From Clostridium sp. 1001271B_151109_B4 (GTDB lineage: Bacteria; Bacillota; Clostridia; Clostridiales; Clostridiaceae): 58,529 bases of DNA. Below, piece after piece: positions 55,407 to 58,529 of the stretch. The position numbers and the translations under genes were made by a program. The stretch is taken from contig NZ_JADPBQ010000019.1 in NCBI RefSeq assembly GCF_015670405.1, positions 1-58,529 of the forward strand. The letters are read 5' to 3'. Position 1 is the first letter of the stretch, and the number at the start of each line of letters is the position of its first letter. The notes beneath the pieces were generated by a model that saw nothing but the letters and a program-made list of their open reading frames with translations, ran no database searches and was not told where the DNA came from.

Positions 55407-56636
55407 ATGAATAATGATTTATTAAGAAAATACGCTTCTCTAGCTGTTAATACAGGTGTTAATATTCAAAAAGATAATATATTAGTTATTTCATCACCAA
55501 TTGAAACTGCAGAATTTGCAAGATTAATTACAGAAGAAGCATATAAAGCCGGTGCTAAAGATGTTATAGTACATTACGGAGATCAAAAGCTAACTAAAAT
55601 AAAATTAGAAAATAGTTCGCTAGAAACCATCTCTAATGTTCCAGAATGGCAAGCAGAAAGTTATAATTACTATGCTAGACAAGGAGCTTGCTTTATTTCA
55701 ATAGCTGCAAGTGATCCTGATGGATTAAAAGGTATTCCTGTTGAAAAAATAGGTGCTTCTCAAAAGGCTAGAACTTCAGCACTAAAAGAATACTATGATA
55801 ATTCAATGTCTAATAAATGTCGTTGGTGTGTACTATCAGTTCCAACACTATCATGGGCTAAAAAAGTATTCCCTAATGTAAGCGATGATAACGCAATGGA
55901 GTCATTATGGGATGTTATATTTAAAACAGTAAGAGTTGATACTGAAAATCCAGTAAAGGCTTGGGAAAAACATAATGCTTACTTAGAAGAAAAAATTAAA
56001 TTTATGAATGATAACAACTTTAAAATCGTACACTTAAAATCTTCAAATGGAACTGATTTAAATATTGAACTTCCAGAGGGTCATATTTGGGCTGGTGGCT
56101 CTGAAGGAGATGCTAATGGAATACCATTTAATGCAAATATGCCTACTGAAGAAGTATTTACCCTTCCAAAGAAAACAGGAGTAAATGGTATAGTTTATTC
56201 ATCTAAGCCTTTAAGTTATGGTGGAAATTTAATAGATAATTTCTCAATTACTTTCAAAGATGGTAAGGCTGTTGATTTCACTGCTGAAACTGGATATGAT
56301 GTTCTAAAACAAATGCTTGATAGTGATGATGGAGCTAAATACTTAGGTGAGGTTGCTTTTGTTCCTTATGATTCACCTATTTCTAATTCAAAGTTGATTT
56401 TCTTCAATACGTTATTTGATGAAAATGCCGCTTGTCATTTGGCCTTTGGAAGAGCTTATGAATCTTGTATAAAAGATGCTGATAAGTATTCCGAAGAAGA
56501 ACTTGAAAGAATAGGTGTTAATAATTCTGTTATCCATGTTGATTTTATGATTGGAACTAAAGATCTTGAAATCACTGGAATTAATAAAAATGGTGAAACT
56601 ATTCAAATCTTTACTAACGGTAATTGGGCTTATTAA
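55407..56636 (+). CDS. Aminopeptidase, M29 family (AmpS/PepS type)
   Basis: Metallo-aminopeptidase of 409 residues. The two-metal site is in IWAGGSEGDANGIPFNANMPTEEVFTLP (Glu ligands), GEVAFVPYDSPISN, CHLAFGRAYESC and VIHVDFMIGTKDLEITGI (His-x-Asp). The N-terminal domain starts with NDLLRKYASLAVNTGVNIQ. It releases N-terminal residues from peptides in the cytoplasm. ATG follows AAGGAGG. It is a single-gene unit with a perfect palindromic terminator. Confidence 0.95.
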   Translation: MNNDLLRKYASLAVNTGVNIQKDNILVISSPIETAEFARLITEEAYKAGAKDVIVHYGDQKLTKIKLENSSLETISNVPEWQAESYNYYARQGACFISIAASDPDGLKGIPVEKIGASQKARTSALKEYYDNSMSNKCRWCVLSVPTLSWAKKVFPNVSDDNAMESLWDVIFKTVRVDTENPVKAWEKHNAYLEEKIKFMNDNNFKIVHLKSSNGTDLNIELPEGHIWAGGSEGDANGIPFNANMPTEEVFTLPKKTGVNGIVYSSKPLSYGGNLIDNFSITFKDGKAVDFTAETGYDVLKQMLDSDDGAKYLGEVAFVPYDSPISNSKLIFFNTLFDENAACHLAFGRAYESCIKDADKYSEEELERIGVNNSVIHVDFMIGTKDLEITGINKNGETIQIFTNGNWAY

Positions 56637-56654
56637 AGTTATTATTTGACATAT

Positions 56655-56688
56655 AAAAAGAGTGTTTATAATTATAAACACTCTTTTT
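56655..56688. terminator. Two-way terminator between M29 peptidase and small spore-type gene
   Basis: A perfect 34-base palindrome (AAAAAGAGTGTTTATAA with its complement) lies 18 bases past the peptidase stop, with T-runs in both directions. Confidence 0.85.
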
Positions 56689-56752
56689 ATATTATTCATT
56701 TATTATGTATATTGTTAATCTTTAAAGTTTTATTATTAAATTTTAGTGATGA

Positions 56753-56929
56753 CTATTGACCTATTTTTTGAGCACTATCTGGTCTAGGTTGATTCTTACC
56801 TAATTTTCTTGATTCATTAGAATAACCTACCTCATTTGCTGTTTCTACTCTCATCTTTTGTAATTCAGCCTTTGTTTTTTGTCCAGATTTCTTATTATCT
56901 TTTGAGTTTTTATTATTTTTATGAGACAT
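56753..56929 (-). CDS. Small basic protein, possibly SASP-like
   Basis: 58 codons from ATG 56929 to TAG 56753, with a perfect GGAGG 10 bases before the ATG. The N-terminal half is Lys/Asn/Ser-rich (MSHKNNKNSKDNKKSG) and the rest reads KAELQKMRVETANEVGYSNE, then ending in SAQKIGQ. The KAELQKMRVETANEVG segment is reminiscent of the first helix of alpha/beta-type small acid-soluble spore proteins, but the second helix is missing, so the link is tentative. It is more convincing than the overlapping plus-strand frame. The two-way terminator lies behind it. Confidence 0.65.
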   Translation of the reverse strand: MSHKNNKNSKDNKKSGQKTKAELQKMRVETANEVGYSNESRKLGKNQPRPDSAQKIGQ

Positions 56930-57013
56930 TTATTTATTACCTCCTTTGCTTTCAAGCTTATTTTATGTTTCCTATAATAAATTATGCCTCATATTCAACT
57001 CCAATATATGGTT

Positions 57014-57056
57014 TAGACTACGTTGCTAATACAAGTATTAGTGACAACGTAGTCTA
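57014..57056 (-). terminator. Terminator of icd
   Basis: TAGACTACGTTG pairs with CAACGTAGTCTA; the inner CTAATAC/GTATTAG pair extends the stem past a 3-base bulge. It starts 10 bases past the icd stop. Confidence 0.75.
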
Positions 57057-57066
57057 TACTTTTTAT

Positions 57067-58263
57067 TTATAATCTACTTCTTATTTCCTTAATGAATTCA
57101 TATGTGTTTACAGTTTTTATTTCTTTTAAATCTGTAAGCATAGCTAAATCCTTAGTCATTACTCCATCTTCTATTGTTTGTAATGAAGCCCTTTCTAACC
57201 TGTCTGCAAAAGAAACTAACTCTAAGTTATTGTCTAATTCTCCTCTTTTTCTTAAAGCTCCAGTCCAAGCAAAAATAGTAGCCATCGAATTAGTAGAAGT
57301 TTCTTCACCTTTTAAGTGCTTATAATAATGTCTTTGAACTGTTCCATGAGCTGCTTCATATTCGTAGTATCCATCTGGTGATACTAAAACTGAAGTCATC
57401 ATTGCAAGTGATCCAAAAGCAGTTGCTACCATATCACTCATTACATCCCCATCATAATTCTTACATGCCCAAATAAAACCACCATTAGATTTAATAACTC
57501 TTGCAACTGCATCATCTATTAACGTATAAAAATACTCTATATTAGCCTCTTCAAACTTATTTTTATATTCATTTTCAAAAATTTCATTAAATATATCCTT
57601 AAATGTATGATCGTATTTCTTTGAAATAGTATCCTTTGATGCAAACCATAAATCTTGTTTAGTATCTAATGCAAAATTAAAACAACTTCTTGCAAAGCTT
57701 GCAATAGATTTATTAGTATTATGCATCCCCATTACTACGCCTGGACCTTCAAAGTTATGAATAGTTTCCCTAACTTCTTTGCCATCTTCGCTAGTAAAAA
57801 CTAGTTCTGCCTTCCCTTTTCCCTCAAACTTCATTTCAACATTCTTATAAATGTCTCCATACGCATGTCTTGCTATTGTAATTGATTTTTCCCAATTCTT
57901 TACGTGCGGTTTAATTGAGCTAACTGTAATTGGAGCTCTAAATACCGTCCCGTCTAAAATAGCTCTAATTGTTCCATTAGGGCTTTTCCACATTTCTTTT
58001 AAATTGTACTCTTTTATTCTATCTGCATTTGGAGTTATTGTTGCACATTTAACTCCTACGCCATACTTTTTTATAGCTTCTGCAGCTTCTACTGTAACCC
58101 TATCATTTGTTTCATTTCTTTTTTCTATCCCCAAATCATAATATTCTGTTTTTAGTTCAACAAAAGGATTTAATAATTCCTCCTTTATCATACCCCAAAT
58201 AACCCTTGTCATCTCATCTCCATCCATTTCAACCAACGGAGTTGTCATTTTTATTTTTTCCAT
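57067..58263 (-). CDS. icd: Isocitrate dehydrogenase, NADP-dependent, eukaryotic-like type
   Basis: Oxidises isocitrate to 2-oxoglutarate with NADP; 398 residues. The N-terminal [13 protein letters not shown] and [18 protein letters not shown] substrate segments and [15 protein letters not shown] are typical of the type II (eukaryotic-like) enzymes, not the E. coli type. The NADP site is HGTVQRHYY. Its role is glutamate synthesis; citrate synthase and aconitase are not adjacent. ATG follows AAGGGGG and a good promoter lies 46-73 bases upstream. Confidence 0.95.
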   Translation of the reverse strand: MEKIKMTTPLVEMDGDEMTRVIWGMIKEELLNPFVELKTEYYDLGIEKRNETNDRVTVEAAEAIKKYGVGVKCATITPNADRIKEYNLKEMWKSPNGTIRAILDGTVFRAPITVSSIKPHVKNWEKSITIARHAYGDIYKNVEMKFEGKGKAELVFTSEDGKEVRETIHNFEGPGVVMGMHNTNKSIASFARSCFNFALDTKQDLWFASKDTISKKYDHTFKDIFNEIFENEYKNKFEEANIEYFYTLIDDAVARVIKSNGGFIWACKNYDGDVMSDMVATAFGSLAMMTSVLVSPDGYYEYEAAHGTVQRHYYKHLKGEETSTNSMATIFAWTGALRKRGELDNNLELVSFADRLERASLQTIEDGVMTKDLAMLTDLKEIKTVNTYEFIKEIRSRL

Positions 58264-58308
58264 AATATATAGCCCCCTTATTTTTGTATTTTTTACATTA
58301 ATAACAAT

Positions 58309-58336
58309 ATTATATCACACCTTTTCTTCTTTTCAA
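58309..58336 (-). promoter_or_regulatory. Promoter of icd
   Basis: TTGAAA (58336-58331), 16 bases, TATAAT (58314-58309) on the minus strand. Confidence 0.65.
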
Positions 58337-58479
58337 CCTTTAATGATGGATTTAATATAATTACTTGCAATTTTCAATAATTTTTTAGCACTTATATCAA
58401 TTAAAATAGTATTTTTTGAATTATATATATTAATTCTTGCATTTTAATTGTATAAAAAAAAGACTACCCTAAAATAAAA

Positions 58480-58529
58480 TGGACCCTATATAGTAGACAC
58501 TCAAAAAAAGAGTATCTATCTATATAGAG
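58480..58529. repeat. Inverted repeat at the window edge, possible IS end
   Basis: TGGACCCTATATAGTAGACACTC is followed by seven A and an imperfect reverse complement (GAGTATCTATCTATATAG) that runs into the window edge. A terminal TGG-type repeat with a following hairpin is like the ends of some IS3-family elements, but no transposase is visible before the edge. It could also be a plain terminator. Confidence 0.35.

Noticed and set aside
56836..57072. 78-codon plus-strand ORF near icd
   Set aside because: No ribosome site, phenylalanine/tyrosine-rich noise composition, and it opposes the better supported small gene 56753-56929.
1..58529. CRISPR arrays, tRNA or rRNA genes and prophage modules
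   Set aside because: No regularly spaced direct repeats, no tRNA cloverleaf or rRNA sequence, and no phage structural or integrase gene was seen on reading both strands by eye.

Overview
The window reads as chromosome of a low-GC, spore-forming Firmicute, most likely Clostridium sensu stricto. I base this on the strong A+T bias, the AGGAGG-type ribosome sites, the sporulation gene yunB, the MurT/GatD pair, a pyrBI-C-F-K-D operon behind an attenuator, a tandem glycine riboswitch ahead of a TRIC-type membrane protein, and polA-coaE-lytic transglycosylase. The species cannot be fixed from sequence alone. Most genes are housekeeping or metabolic and most lie on the minus strand. I see no rRNA, tRNA, CRISPR array, prophage or complete insertion sequence.

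Layout. 1-7.2 kb: a truncated ammonium transporter, an overlapping methyltransferase and ECF S-component pair, an AIM24-family protein, a TRIC-family protein under a tandem glycine riboswitch, a lone PIN-domain protein and yebC. 7.2-14.5 kb: a YigZ/MocR overlap pair, a bactofilin-like membrane protein, a cytoplasmic-type alpha-amylase behind a structured leader, hflX with an N-terminal JAMM-like domain, and hpt. 15-18.3 kb: a small apparently decaying island (a RecX-like gene broken by an in-frame TGA, a membrane zinc-ribbon protein and coding relics), a beta-hydroxyacid dehydrogenase and yunB. 18.3-22.7 kb: a class A penicillin-binding protein and an alanine/glycine symporter. 23-28.5 kb: the de novo pyrimidine operon. 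28.5-36.7 kb: a beta-lactamase-like protein lacking the usual catalytic serine, phosphofructokinase, a TPR membrane protein, an NMT1/SsuA-type ABC importer and lrgAB. 36.9-46.8 kb: a TPR-GAF-GGDEF signalling protein, topoisomerase III, a TspO-like protein, an alpha/beta hydrolase, and the cell-wall set murT-gatD-dacA. 47-58.5 kb: azoreductase, prmA, a flavin reductase with a lysine-rich tail, lytic transglycosylase, coaE, polA, glutaminase, an M29 aminopeptidase, a tiny spore-protein-like gene and NADP isocitrate dehydrogenase. At the right edge there is an inverted repeat that may be the end of an insertion sequence.

How the genes work together. Three cell-wall units are visible: murT/gatD amidates lipid II, PBP1A polymerises and cross-links it, and DacA and the lytic transglycosylase trim it. 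The pyr operon encodes UMP synthesis steps 2, 3, 4 and 6; pyrE and carbamoyl-phosphate synthase are not here. Two RNA switches are well supported: the glycine riboswitch and the pyr attenuator. The amylase leader may be a third RNA element.

The best leads for something new are the structured hflX-amylase intergenic RNA, the JAMM-like domain on HflX, the GxxK substitution in the beta-lactamase-like protein, and several coding relics in gaps, three of them with single in-frame stop codons.
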